A stretch of 64,000 nt of DNA from Closterium sp. Naga37s-1 (GCA_947471745.1 CANJKZ010000463.1:940001-1004000); one strand, 5' to 3'; positions 32,951 to 43,949 are shown, counted from the stretch's first letter. Numbers and translations: made by a program. Notes: generated by a model from the letters alone, not told the origin.

Positions 32951-34000
32951 CCGCTCACGAAGCTTCTGGGGCGACTAGATCTCGCTCGGACGCTACTTCT
33001 GCTGCCGCTGGCCACCTCCAGAACCTCCACGCCAAGCCCCAGTCCTACCGCCACCAGTCTCGCCGCCACTGCCGCCACTCCCACCGCTGCCTCCACCGCC
33101 GCCACCAGAGCCCCCACCCCCGCCACCAGACCCACCACCGCCACCACCTCCACCGCCTCCACTACCTCCCCTGCTGCCCCCACCACCACTCCCGCTGCCC
33201 CCTCCACCACCCCTGCCACCCTTTCCCTTGCTACTGCGGCGCTTCGCACTAGCAGAAGCAGCTCCGACGTCCTCAGCACCAGGGACGTCTGCAGCAGCAG
33301 CAGAGGCGTAGGAGGGGGCAAGGGGGGAGGGGGAACACCCCTCAAAGAAGGGCTGGCTCGGAGTGCCACAAGCAGCACCTACAGCAACTGCACTAGTCTC
33401 AGCTGCGAGGAGGTGCTGCTCGAGTAGGTCAACAGTGAGGGAGGTGGGGTCAAGTGAGAGAAAGTGGTCCCTGACAGAGAGAAGAGAGTCAGGGAGGCGA
33501 GTGACTATGAAGTAGAGGGTGATGAACATCGGGGGCGGGTTCCTGTCAAGGAACTCAGCAGGGACAGCAGCGCGGTAGCGAGCGACGCTAGTGCGCAGGT
33601 GGGAAACAAGGTCCTCTACTGTGGCAAAGGCTGAGAGCTCGGGGAACAGGTAGGGCAGAAGCAAGCGGCCTAGAGCAGCAGTGGCAGGCGAGGATTAGCG
33701 AGCGACTACAGCGTCATACAGTGCCTGTGCTGTCCTATGCTGTCCGAAGTGAGCGCATTCGGCTAACGGCAGGTGGTTGCGAATGGCTAAGCGGGCAGCA
33801 GCGTCGCGAGTAAGCCACTTTGAGCGAGTCGCACTGTCAGCTGTGGCGGGAGGGGCAGGAGCGGCGCCTGACACGAGGTCAAATAGCGAAACACTGTCCT
33901 TAGAATCGCTCAGTAGGTACAGGTGTAGGTTGTCGAGCCACGTGTCAAACTGTATCGGTCTGCCCTCATGATCGAACGCGAGAACTTGAAGCGAAGCCAT
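32951..34000 (-). pseudogene. gag of element D
   Basis: The ATG complementary to 33998-34000 opens MASLQVLAFDHEG. The capsid-like part is intact to VVAR, then TAA replaces Tyr at about 33695. The rest continues in frame through the Gly/Ser tract, with two further stops near 32990 and 32970 around the SPQQLRE motif (here SPQKLRE). Confidence 0.88.
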
Positions 34001-34139
34001 AGTAGCGCAGGACGCAGGAGCAGTAGTAGCAGCAGTAGCAGCAGCAGCACTAGCAGCTGTAGCAGTAGCAGCAGTAGCAGTAGCAGCAGTAGTAGCAGTA
34101 GCAGCAGCAGCAGAGGGACCAAGGGGCCGGGGGGCAACG

Positions 34140-34735
34140 GGCCCGGGGGCCTAAGGGCAACTGGGCCGGGGCGCGTGGGCTAGGGTCGACTGGGCCGGGG
34201 TGCGTGGGCTAGGGGCCGATGGGGCAGGGCGCGAGGGCTAGGGGTCGACGGGCCGGGGCGCGCGGGATAGGGGTCGACGGGCCGGGCGGGTAGGCTAGGG
34301 GCGACAGGCCGGACGCGCGTAGGCTAGGGGCGACGGGCCGAGCGCTCGTAGCTAGGGGTGACGGGCCGTGCGCGCGTAGGCTAGGGGCGACGGGCCGGGC
34401 GCGCGATGGCTAGGGGCGACGGGCTAGGCGCGCGTAGGCTAGGGGCGACGGGCCGGGCGCGCGTAGGCTAGGGGCGATAGGCCGGGCGCGTAGGCTAGGG
34501 GCGACGGGCCGGGCGCGCGTAGGCTAGGGGCGACGGGCCGGGCGCGTAGGCTAGGGGCGACAGGTCGGGCTTGCGATGGCTAGGGGCGACGGGCCGGGCG
34601 CATAGGCTAGGGGCGACGGGTCGGTCTAGAGGCGACGGGCCGAGCTAGGGGCGCGCTGGCTAGGGCCTACGGGCCGAGCTAGGGGCAACGGGCCTAGGGG
34701 CGACGGGCCAAGGGGCGACACGAGGGTCGCGAAGG
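34140..34735 (-). repeat. GC-rich minisatellite leader of element D
   Basis: Tandem GGCTAGGGGCGACGGGCCGG-type units, the same as element A. C-rich on the sense strand. A trinucleotide AGC-type run (34010-34110) separates it from gag. Confidence 0.9.
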
Positions 34736-34743
34736 GCAGTGTA

Positions 34744-34801
34744 GTGGTGGGCCCAAATAGTAAAAATTAACGGTCCTAGCGGAGGATTTGCTCTGAAACC
34801 A
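34744..34801 (-). promoter_or_regulatory. PBS and GGGCCC leader motif (element D)
   Basis: The PBS is complementary to 34790-34801 (TGGTTTCAGAGC on the sense strand), directly next to the LTR. GTGGTGGGCCCA lies at 34744-34755. Confidence 0.85.
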
Positions 34802-34924
34802 TGTCAAGAGAATGAACGGGAATGGCAAAGAGTTGGGTACAAGTACTAACCCTAATTGAGTTGTACCCCTTATGGGCTACCCCACTATAGCCTACACAAA
34901 TGTAAGCACTATAACATTCTGACA
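34802..34924 (-). repeat. 5' LTR of element D
   Basis: 123 bp, TGTCAAGAG...ATTCTGACA, with perfect TGTCA/TGACA ends and the family core block. Confidence 0.92.
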
Positions 34925-35087
34925 TTCTCCCGAACCAATACTGAACGAAATGGGTTGGCCTCGCTAGTACTGTTTCCTCACCTCGCACCAGCTGTACAAC
35001 CCAAACCACAATTCGCGCGTGAATCATGGGGAATCGTGGGGTGTACCTAAACATTGCCCCCAAAAAACCACCCCCATGAATGTGTAT
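34925..35087. other. short unannotated spacer
   Basis: I see nothing recognisable in this segment between the LTR of D and the TRIM array. Confidence 0.5.
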
Positions 35088-35613
35088 TAACAAGCCCTTT
35101 TATCCCAATGGTCTAGTGGCTAGGATTCTAACATGGTATCAGACCAAAGGTCTCGGTTTGAGTCCCCGTGTACGCACATGCTGTCGAATGCGCTGTGCCG
35201 TGTCTCGGGCCTCTCTGTGTGGGGGGGGGTGACAGGAAGACCTACACTGGGGATCCCCGATTAATCCTAGAAGGGTTACATGCATGTTAGCATGGGGGGT
35301 TATGGCCGCACTGACCCGCTACCGAACAAGCCATTTGATCCCAATGGTCTACTGGTTGGGATTCTTACATAGTAATTAGAGAGCAAAGGTATCGGGTTCG
35401 AATCCCCGCGTAAGCACATGCTGTCGAATGCGTTGTGTCGTGTCTCGGACCTTTCTATGTGGGGGGGTGTCAGAAGACCTACACTGGGGAACCACGATTG
35501 ATCATAGGAAAGGGGTTACATGCACGTTCGTCTTGGGGGGTTATGGGCGCACTGACCCGCTACTTAACAAGCCCTTTTATCCAAATGGTATAGTAGTGGC
35601 TGGGATTTTAACA
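35088..35613 (+). mobile_element. degenerate TRIM array
   Basis: Same family as 8630-9234, opposite orientation. A truncated LTR (to 35133), PBS TGGTATCAGACC (35134-35145), a spacer ending in a G tract, LTR 35230-35369, a second spacer with a decayed PBS, a G tract, then LTR 35468-35613 (end TTAACA). tRNA-like boxes: A 35109-35119 with B 35155-35165, and A 35345-35355 with B 35395-35405. The many differences between copies suggest an old array. Confidence 0.82.
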
Positions 35614-35798
35614 CCCCATTGCCGGTCTTTTGACAGGAGGTTAGTAGCGATTTTTCTTTTTGATAAAGGCGCGAACTCTAACGCAGTCAGTGTGAAATAA
35701 TCGTATATTTTTTTACAGACCGACCGCTTCGTAACCCACCAGATCTATCGCCCCCCTTACACAAACTACCCTAAACGCGAGGGTAACCTAGGAAAGTA

Positions 35799-36164
35799 GC
35801 TCCGATACCAAGTGTTATGAGTTGTACAACGAAGGAGTGCGCAGAATGAAATATCGCGGAAGAGATTATGACTACTGCATGAATAACGAAGCATAGCACG
35901 GACATAGCGAAAGCCTAGCTAGGCGAGGTCCGCGGGGTCGCGATGGTTGGCTGCTGGTTTGGGGTTTCCAAAATCTGAAGGCGATGCGAGGTACATTCGG
36001 AAGGCGAGGTCGTTGGACCGAGCCTGTAACTCCAGAAGCTTGAGTTATACGCATACGGATTGACCAAGTAAGGAATGGCGGAAAATTCCTTAACGTGCCT
36101 CATATGTGTTTTCCCATAAATAAATATTTATCAAAGGCAAGAAGTGCTCAGCAATATATTGCAC
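35799..36164 (-). mobile_element. copia-type LTR fragment K with PBS
   Basis: The complement of 35799-35810 is TGGTATCGGAGC, preceded on the sense strand by CATAACACT, the usual LTR-end-plus-PBS layout of plant copia elements. The LTR would run from 35813 (TGTTATGAG on the + strand) to the insertion point of element E (TSD CCGGT, 36165-36169), perhaps continuing after 42540. The 185 bp to its left (35614-35798) may be its leader. No coding part is left. Confidence 0.6.
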
Positions 36165-36169
36165 CCGGT

Positions 36170-36299
36170 TGTGAGAAATGTACGAGGAATGTGGTGGACT
36201 AGAAAGGAGATGGGTACAAGTATGAAAACCTAGAAAAGCTGTACCCCATAATGTCTACCCAACTACTGCCTACACAGGCTATATCATATATGTTTGACA
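36170..36299 (-). repeat. 3' LTR of element E
   Basis: 130 bp, TGTGAGAAATG...GTTTGACA. It differs from the 5' LTR by one 5-bp indel and three substitutions by my count. The purine tract CCTATGGGGGTT lies next to it on the sense strand (36300-36312). Confidence 0.92.
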
Positions 36300-36569
36300 A
36301 ACCCCCATAGGCAAAGTGGTGGAGAACAAGAGGTCATAAGACCAGTCAAGGAAAGCAAAGCAAACTCAGGGTGGATCACGATGTCACCACGCAGGAAAGC
36401 AAACACAAGGCCACAAGGCCAGTTCACATGCAGAGTTATATGTCAAGGTGAACAAGCAAGACAATGATCTCAACCTAGCAAAGGTAAGCATGCAGGTGCA
36501 TGTATATATATATATCACAGTACAAGCAAAGTCAAGAAGTGAGCAAGTGAGGCCAAGTAGGCACAAGAC

Positions 36570-38336
36570 CTAGCATAGTACAAAAGCGCTGATGATCACA
36601 AGGTTGAAGTGCCTTTGTAAAGATATCAGCAGTGTTGGCCCGAGTGGCCACGTAAGCAAGACGAAGCTAACCACGCTGCTGCAACTCTCGAGCAAGGAAG
36701 TAGCGCAGAGCAATGTGCTTCGTTCTGTGCTCCAGTCTGTGTTCCTGACACAAGGCCAGCTGTCGACGTACAGAACTGGAGGAGAACGAGGCGCCTCTCC
36801 CAAGTCGGTCAGCAGGTAGGTGAGCCAGCGTAACTCCTGTGCAGCCATGGCCCCAGCGTAGATCTCAGCCTCAAAACTGGAGCTGAGAACAGAAGACGAG
36901 CGGGTAGACCGCCACGAAAAAGAGCCGGAACCAAGGCTGAAGGTGTAACCCTGTGACGAACGCTGCGTAGCCAAGTCGTCAACCCAAGAAGCGTCTGCGT
37001 GACCACTGAGGACAACTCGAGCCCGTCCTCCAAGCACGAGCCCCATGCCCGACGTACTGCACAGGTAGCGCAACACCCTCTTAGCTGCATCCATGTGCTC
37101 TGGTCGGTGTCTCCCAGGAGCAACATAGCGTGCCAAGATGCTAAGAGGGTATGCCAGGTCAGGTCGAGTGCAGGTCATCAGGTACATGAGGCAGCCGACA
37201 AACTCTGGGTACGGGCCACTCGGCTCTACGGACTCATCCGAAGGCAGAGTTGAGAGCGAGTGGCGAGTAGACAGAGGAGTGGCCTGAGGCGAGGAGTACG
37301 TGAAGTTGAAGCGCTGAAGGACCTGCTGCACCATGTGTGACTGAGTCAAGGTAATGGTGCGGCGTGCTCTGTCCCGGGTGATCTGCAAGCCAAGATAGCT
37401 GCGCAGCTCACCCAGGTCAGTGCGTGTGTGTCTCTTCTGCAGCTCCAACTTCACGTGGGCCAGTCCAGCAGTGTCAGCAGTAGTAAAGACCAAGTCATCG
37501 ACGTACACGAGGATGTAGAACGGCGGCAGAGTAGTGTCGGTGCGGAGAAACAGCGACGGGTCAGCAGTGGAAGGTGCAAACCCAAAAGCCGCAAGCGTGG
37601 TCCTCAGTGTGTCGTGCCACTCACGGGGCGCCTGGCGGAGACCATTGACTGGCCGCCGGAGGCTCCACTGGGTACCAGCAGGAAACGACCCAGTGAAGCC
37701 AGGTGGGCGGCGCAGCCAGATCTCCTCGTGCAGGCTGCCCTGTAGGAAGGCTGTGCTGAAGTCAAGGGAGTGCAGCTCGTAGTCACGTCGAGCAGCGACG
37801 TGCAGCAGTACCCGAAGAGTGGTCATCTTCGGGGTGGGAGAGAAGGTCTGAAAGTAGTCAACTCCCTGCCGCTGACTGAAGCCTCGAGCCACGTAACGCG
37901 CCTTGAAGACAGGCGGAGAACCCGGCGGCCGCTTCACCCTGAAAATCCACATGCCATCGACAATGTTCGCCCCAGGTGGGGGAACCTCGTCGACGTAGGT
38001 GCCTGTGGACTTCCAGGAAGCCATCTCTGCGTCCATGGCTGTCTGCCACTGAGAGGAGTAGGGACCCTCTATCGCCTCTGCGTAAGAGCGCGGGGTCGGG
38101 ATGTCTGGTGCATCCGGGTCTCCCTCAGGGGCAAGCAGCATGGACACGAGATGAGGTAAAGCAGCAGCAAAACACTGGAACTCCTCCTGCCTGTCCTCAA
38201 GGACGTCCGTGCTAAGAGCACACTCACCCCTGACTGACGGAGGACAGACAAACACAGACTCAGCAACAAGACTAGCGGCGTAGTCTAGACGACAGTGAGC
38301 AGCAAAGTCGACAAGCTCAGCAACTAAGGCAGACAC
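36570..38336 (-). pseudogene. RT-RNase H of element E
   Basis: A 588-codon open frame, the most complete RT in the window. Residues about 80-310 are RT, with YVARGFSQRQG, LDFSTAFLQG (Asp192) and LVYVDDLVF (YVDD 278-281). RNase H follows, with SGHADASWVDD (Asp447), SSSFEAEIYAG (Glu489) and LYVD (Asp525). Straight after this a deletion at about 36760, against the usual NKAMIAL, shifts the frame, so the last part (NTADIFTKALP) is read out of frame. RT makes cDNA in the virus-like particle. Loss of the RNase H end probably inactivates it. Confidence 0.92.
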
Positions 38337-39613
38337 AGCAGTGGACTCAAAGGAAGGTTCAGTGACAACAGCGGCCAGGAGACGCGTGACAGTATGACTA
38401 GCAGCACGAAGGGAGTCAGACTCCGGGTCAGCAAGTGCAGGAAGAGAGGTTTCAGGAGGAAGAGCGGCAGGGGGGGGAGGGGGGCAGTGCGGTAGGGGAA
38501 GAGACGGTAATAAGTGATCGACTCGTCAAACGTGACGTCCTGAGAGGACAGAACACGGCGCGAGGTGGGGTGGTAAAACTGCCAACCAGGCACGTCAGGG
38601 GGGAAATCAAGGAAGACGCAGGGAACAACACGGGAGGACAGCTTGTCCGCAGACAAGTCGCGGACGAAAGCTCGAGATCCCCAGACACGAAACGCAGACG
38701 CATCGCCAACCTTCCCCGTCCACCGCAGAGTAGGTGTGGTCTCCGGCACGGAGACCCGGGGCTGGAGGTTGATCTGATGCGCCGCGTACTGAACCGCAAA
38801 CGGCCACAGAAAATGGGGAGCAGCCGCATGGATCATGGACGTACGAGCGACATCCATGACCATACCAATGTGGCGCTCAGCAATCCCATTTTGCTGTGAA
38901 GAGGCCGGAAGCGTGAACGTCTGGCGGATGCCCTCCGCACGACAGAAGGCCCGCAGAAGGTCGGAGGAAAACTCTCCACCTCTGTCGGAGTGCAGACGCA
39001 GAATAGGAAGGCCCGAGCCGAAACTCTCGCTGAGCTGACGACGAGCAGCGCGGACCCAGTCGATCAGCACCTCAGTGACCTCACCCTTGCGGCGCAGGGG
39101 GAAGACTGTGGTGTAACGCGAGTAGTCGTCAACGACCAGCAGAAAGTAGCGCTCGTGACCCTGTTCACGGATGCGGGCGGGGCCCCACACGTCCATGTGA
39201 AGAGTCTGCAGGGGAGCCTCCGTCGGAGGGAACTCGGAGGAGTGAGGAGCGGCGCGCTGCCACCCCTCGACGCAAGGAACGCAGGTAGGGTCAAGCCCCG
39301 GGGGGAGGGGAGGGAGAGACCGGGGAAGACCAGTGATAATGACACAGGAGGCCATGCCTCGGAGACGAGGCAGGGAGGGGTGATCAAGGCGGTGCTGCCA
39401 GAGGAGAGTCTGGTGAGACAGGAGGCGACACGAGCAGAGGGCAGACTCAGGACCAGACCGGGACGCTGCAGCAAACACCTGACCCGACGCGGCTACCTGA
39501 CCAGACTCAGCAACCGGAGGAGGCACGGTAGTCAGGGTGTACAGGCTCGATCCAGGCTGACGAGTGAATGTGGCCAGGTGCCGGCCCGTCTGAGTACACG
39601 AATAGTGGGTCAC
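38324..39613 (-). pseudogene. integrase of element E
   Basis: A 429-codon frame: pre-integrase finger (HQTLLWQHRLDH ... CVPCVEG), core MDVWGPA, HSDRGGEF and QQNGIAERH, C-terminal VFRVWGSRAF-like region, then a frame shift near 38455 so the end is read as a Leu-rich tail. E lacks the long Gly-Ala linker of the main family; integrase and RT are joined by a short Ser/Pro segment. The upstream junction with protease is also shifted (about 39610-39625). Confidence 0.9.
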
Positions 39614-40070
39614 CCGCTGACCTCCAGAGTGAACTGGTCAACCCACGCATCCTGAAGGTCAGCTCCACTCACCAAGTTCGTGGAGAACGAGGGGAGGTGG
39701 AGGCCAGACAAAGAGCCAGACGGGACCGCTGGACACGGCAGAACCGTGGAGGAGTGTGAAAGGATCGGACCCCCAGAGGGGTCAGCCAGAGAGACTGCCA
39801 CCGGCCGACTGAGCGGCGAGAGTGTGGTGCAGTCGCGAAAGAAGGAGCGGGAAGCACCCGAGTCAAGGGTGGAAGTGTGCAAGACCTAAGCCGACGCGGT
39901 ACCTGAGAGAGCAGCCTCACCAGCACCTGGAGCAGCAGCCTCAATGCCCGGGTCGGGCGGAACACACAGGTAACAGTCACCCTCAGCACTAATAGACACA
40001 GCATACATAGCAGCAAGGATAGCATCATAATCAAGATCAAAGATAGCAACCCCCGACTTAAGCAGATCAC
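39610..40070 (-). pseudogene. protease of element E
   Basis: After the Gag stop, reading continues in frame through GVAIFDLDYDAILAAMY. A TAG lies at about 39887-39889, followed by STLDSGASRSFF, the aspartic protease site. Both stops replace residues conserved in sister copies (Trp and Glu). Confidence 0.85.
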
Positions 40071-40071
40071 C

Positions 40072-41334
40072 CTAGTGGGGGATCTCAGTGGCGTCAGGAA
40101 ACTGTGTACACCAGGCGTCAGTCAGACGGCCGAAACAGCCGAGCGTGGCGTGCGGGCCGCCGCACGTCTCTCCACTGCGGTCGCCAGTGCGGAGAACGTA
40201 AGCGCAGGGACCAGCACCCCCATACCTCCCACGCCCAGTGTACCACTCACGAAGCTGCTGGGGCGACAGGGTCGCACGAGGGCGCTGCTGCTGCTGGCGC
40301 TGGCCACCGCCAAAGCCTCCCCGCTGCACAGCGCCACCCCGACCAGCACCACCGCCGCCGCCACCCCCACCGCCTCTGCCGCCGCCGCCGCCACCTCCAC
40401 CCCAACTGCCGCTGCCTCCGCCACCTCCACCTCCACCACCGCTACCGAAGCCCCCACTCCCGACACCACCCCCACCTCCACCCCCACCCCCTCCACCGCC
40501 TCCACCGCCACCACCGCCGCCCCCGCCATCCCCTCCAGCACCCTTGCCCCCCTTGCTCCTGCCGCTGCGGCGCCTCCCACTAGGAGCAGACGCAGCTCCA
40601 ACCGACTCGGTGCCAACGAGGTCGACAGCAGCTGCAGAGGCAACAGAGGGCAAAAGAGGGACGGGGGAGCACCCCTCAAAGAAAGGGGCACGAGGGTCAC
40701 CACGAGAGGCTCCTACAGCGACTATACTCTTCTCTGCCGCAAGGAGGCGCTCCTCGAGGAGGTCAACGGTGAGCGTGGTGGGGCAAAGGGAGAGGAAGTG
40801 GTCCCTGACCGAGCGAAGGGTGTCAGGGAACCGGGTGACAAGGTAGTAGAGAGTGATGTACATAGGGGGGGGGTTCGCGGCGCATAACTCGGCAGGAAGC
40901 GCAGCGCGGTAGTGGGTGTCACTAGTGCGGAGGTGCGTAATGAGGTCAGCGACCAAGGCAAAAGCAGCTAGGTCAGGGAACAGGTACGGCGGCATGAGGC
41001 GGCTAAGGGCAGCAGTGGCAGGGGAGGAGTAGCGCGCAACAACAGCGTCGTACAGAGTCCTAGCGGTCTTGTACTGGCTAAAGTGCACGCGCTCAGCAGA
41101 CGGCAGGTGACTACGGACAGCTAGACGAGCAACAGCATCGCGTGTGGTCCACTGTGAGCGAACAGTACTGTCAGCATCGGCAGCAGGGGCAACAGCGACG
41201 CCGGACGTGTGGTCGAACAGTGAGACTCCGTCCTTAGAGTCACACTGCAGAAAAAGCTGCAGATCATCGACCCAGACCTCAAAATCGACCGCTCGACCCT
41301 CAGCATCGAAGGTCAGGACATTAGGGCTAGCCAT
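40072..41334 (-). pseudogene. gag of element E
   Basis: 420 codons from MASPNVLTFDAEG (ATG complementary to 41332-41334). The capsid-like domain is about residues 1-230, then a poly-Gly tract (about 265-345), SPQQLREWYTGRG, and the finger C-X13-C-X3-H-X4-C (CAYVLRTGDRSGETCGGPH). The frame ends at TAG 40072-40074, where sisters have Trp in the PRWAELLRSG segment. If that TAG were read through, Gag would join protease, so Gag itself may be complete. Confidence 0.9.
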
Positions 41335-41389
41335 GACAACAGGAGCAGCAAGAGTAGCCTAGCAGCAGCAGTAGCAGCAGGAGCAGCGC

Positions 41390-41990
41390 GACTTGGTAGG
41401 GCGGCGCGGCTCGCAAGCGCGGCGCGGGTGCGGCGGTGCGCTTACCAGGGTAGGGTTGCCAACGGCAGCGGTAGGCAGGGCCGCAACAGCGGCAGTAGGC
41501 AGGGCCGCGACTGCGGCTGTAGGAAGGGCCGCAGCAGCTGCAGGCAGGGCTGCGACAGCGGCCGAGAAGGGCCGCGACAGCTTCAGGCGGGAGGGCCGCG
41601 ACGGCTCCAGGCAGGGCCGCTACGGCAGGGAGGCAGGGCCGCGACGGCAGGACGGCAGGGCCGCAACGGCAGGGCAGGGCCGCGATGGCGGAAGTCAGGG
41701 CCGCGACTGGAGGGCGGCGGAGCCGCGTCAGCAGGGCGGCAGGGCCGTGACGGGATCAGGCAGGGCCGCGACGGCAGGGGCCTCGACGGCAGGGGCCGCG
41801 ACGACAAGGGGCCACGACGGCAGGGGGGGAGGGGGGGCGACGGCAGGGGCCGCGACTGCAGGGGCCACGACAGCAAGGGCCGCGACGGCAGGGGCCGCGA
41901 CGGCAGGGCCGCGACGGCTCTAGTCAGGGCAGGCGCACGGGGCGCAATTAAGGCAGGCGCGAGGCGCGCGACAGGGCAGGAGTGCGCTTC
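41390..41990 (-). repeat. GC-rich minisatellite leader of element E
   Basis: Irregular units around GGCAGGGCCGCGACGGCAGG and GGGGCCGCGACGGCA. The unit differs from the main family but occupies the same place between PBS and gag. C-rich on the sense strand. Confidence 0.88.
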
Positions 41991-42016
41991 GGGCAAGGCA
42001 GAAAAAAAAAGATGAA

Positions 42017-42065
42017 GTGGTGGGCCCTAAAAAAACGGTCCCACTAGGGAACCCGCTCTATACCA
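42017..42065 (-). promoter_or_regulatory. PBS and GGGCCC leader motif (element E)
   Basis: The PBS is complementary to 42055-42065 (TGGTATAGAGC). GTGGTGGGCCCT lies at 42017-42028. The order and spacing match the main family. Confidence 0.82.
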
Positions 42066-42539
42066 TGTGAGAAATGTACGAGGAATGTGCTAGAAAGGAG
42101 ATGGGTACAAGTATGTGTCAGAATCCTAACCACTAGACCATTGGGATAAAAGGGCTTGTTAAGTAGCAGGTCAGTGCGCCCATAACCCCCCAGGCCAACA
42201 TGCCTGTAACCCTTCCCTAGGATCAATCGAGGATCACCATTGGACCTCTGACACCCCCCCGCACTGGGATGCCCGAAGTGCACACACTGGGATTCGAACC
42301 CGAGACCTTTTCTCTGATACCATGTCAGATCCCAACCACTAGACCATTGGGATAAAAGGGCTTGTTAAGTAGCGGGTCAGTGCGCCCATAACCCCCCAGG
42401 CCAACATGTCTGTAACCCTTCCCTAGGATCAATCGGGGATCACCAGTGGACCTCTGACAGTATGAAAACCTAGAAAAGTTGTACCCCATAATGTCTACCC
42501 CACTACAGCCTACACAGGCTATATCATATATGTTTGACA
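42066..42539 (-). repeat. 5' LTR of element E, split by TRIM
   Basis: The LTR starts TGTGAGAAATG at 42066 and ends GTTTGACA at 42539. Removing the TRIM (42116-42459) and one GTATG copy leaves 125 bp matching the 3' LTR. Confidence 0.93.
42116..42459 (-). mobile_element. complete TRIM (344 bp) with 5-bp TSD
   Basis: LTRs 42116-42253 (138 bp) and 42323-42459 (137 bp) flank a 69-bp interior. On the sense strand the LTR end is followed by TGGTATCAGAGA (PBS, complement of 42311-42322), and the interior ends in GTGCGGGGGGG (polypurine tract). The target duplication GTATG is perfect (42111-42115 and 42460-42464). A tRNA-like A box (complement of 42336-42346) lies in the LTR and the B box GGTTCGAATCC (complement of 42290-42300) in the interior. 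There is no coding capacity, so it must be mobilised in trans. Confidence 0.93.
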
Positions 42540-42544
42540 CCGGT

Positions 42545-42611
42545 AGCGTTCGGTAGCGCTACAGAGCACTAGATGACGCTGCCGGGAGTACTAGACGATG
42601 CTACTAGGAAC
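42545..42611. other. remnant of pre-insertion locus between E and LINE
   Basis: 67 bp of older sequence left between the TSD of E and the poly(T) of the LINE. It ends in CTAGGAAC, one copy of the LINE target duplication. Confidence 0.7.
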
Positions 42612-42731
42612 TTTTTTTTTTTTTTTTTTTGTAAATACATTATCAAACGTGGATACATCCACAGTCGTAACTGTAATTTTGGAGGGGCATAGGTCTCGCT
42701 AAGAGAGCGACACACATCCCCCCTTGTGCAA

Positions 42732-43949
42732 CTACGGTGGTTGGTGAAACGTGCGCAGATTGCGCCAAATGGATAGGAAATGGGCCATCCACTTCATTGG
42801 CCCTTCCGCACTGCAGATCCCTTGCAACTGCTTCCTCTTGTCGGCCGCCACCTGGCTCCGTCGATCAGAATCCCACCCACTTCCTCCACCACTCCTCGCC
42901 GTCACCCTAGCCCTAGATGCCAGCACCACTCTTACGTGTGTCACAAAATCTAGCACAGCACAACTTCCCACCTTCTTCCTTTCAAAACCGACCGCCCGCC
43001 ATGCAACGTCACGCATCGCCAGCCACACATGGCGAAAAAATATCGCAATCAGCGTCATCTCTGGAAACCCCGTAGACGTGCCACCTTTCTTGAACATCAG
43101 GTCCCCCTATGAGTCCATTGGCCTGCCCGAGTTCATCAGCTGCAGCGACCTCGTGAGCGCGCTGATAATCGGCTGTATGACCGGGCAGCTGTAGAGACAG
43201 TGAGCTAGGGTTTCACCCCCCCCACAGTGTGCACAGTAGATCCTATTGCTGAAGAAATCCAGCCTCGCCCCCACCTCAAGGCTCATGCTGTGAACTCTGA
43301 GGAGATCATCCCTTGCTTTGTGAAAGACACTCACAGAGTTGCGAACTGTGATAGCTCTTTTCCAATCAATCGCTTTTCCCCATACTGTTTCCCACTCGGC
43401 CTGTCTCCAAGAACGCCCTGTCCCCTTAGTAAGCGCGGCCCGGACTTGCCGTAGCGGCACCAGAGACCCCCCGACGAATAAACTGGTCTTGGTTAGCAGC
43501 TTCGTCTTTGGGTCCCCCACCGGTCCCACCAGTTTATTTTCCTGGACCACCACCGGCTGCACCCTGCACGCTTCGAAGCACCCCATGCTCGTCCCCGTCG
43601 GAGCTCCCATCGTCCCATCGTCATCGTGGAAACGGAGCGTGATGTTGAGCTTACTACCATCAACTCCCCTCACTTCCCACGGGTACACCCCTGTTGATGT
43701 ATTGCACAAACTTAGAGGCCTCCTACACTGCCTCCACCGACACTAGCTCTTCCACCATTGCCTTCCATTCAGCCGGGATGGCCTTATACGCCCTCACTGC
43801 CATCATCGCCGCTTCTTCGCTGCCTAGCTCAAGCGCCAACTCATCTTCTCCTTTCAAGGCTCTCCGCCCCCCGGGTCTGTCCGTGAGCAGATCTTTTACA
43901 CGTGTAGTCATCAGGCTCTCCGTGCCTTTCTGCAAACCGAACGGACTCT
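42732..43949 (-). pseudogene. LINE ORF2 C-terminal half
   Basis: On the minus strand, downstream of M: a helical segment (SEEAAMMAVRAYKAIPAEWK), then WETVWGKAIDWKRAITVRNSVS and a Cys-rich zf-RVT-like motif IYCAHCGGGETLAHCLYSCP (about 43200-43255), then the C-terminal tail ending at 42732. One TAG (about 43107) interrupts the tail in frame. A frame change lies near 43710. This region follows RT in plant LINEs and is thought to help bind nucleic acid. Confidence 0.85.

Larger units (their letters stand above)
30562..34924 (-). mobile_element. Ty1/copia element D (main family), internally deleted
   Basis: From 34924 down: complete 5' LTR (34802-34924), PBS, leader, gag, protease, integrase, then an internal deletion at 31188-31195 that joins integrase C-terminus to the RT thumb, and part of RNase H. 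The 3' LTR is missing. By comparison with G, about 1.97 kb is lost between two GGACCTGG copies. Confidence 0.92.
36170..42539 (-). mobile_element. complete Ty1/copia element E (sister family)
   Basis: Both LTRs, PBS, leader, gag, protease, integrase, RT and RNase H are all present. It is flanked by the 5-bp duplication CCGGT (36165-36169 and 42540-42544). It belongs to the same broad lineage as the main family (shared linker position, Gag finger and SPQQLREW) but has diverged Gag. It has two nonsense codons and three frame shifts by my reading. The 5' LTR carries a later TRIM. Confidence 0.93.

Noticed and set aside
40060-40080. Programmed readthrough of the Gag stop in element E
   Set aside because: The TAG replaces a Trp codon conserved in every sister copy and a second stop follows about 180 bp later. 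Decay is the simpler reading.
42254-42346. A genuine tRNA gene in the TRIM
   Set aside because: A and B boxes and possible anticodon and T stems are present, but the acceptor strands (ATCCCAA and GTGTATG types) do not pair and the anticodon loop is occupied by PBS sequence. I treat it as tRNA-derived or tRNA-like only.
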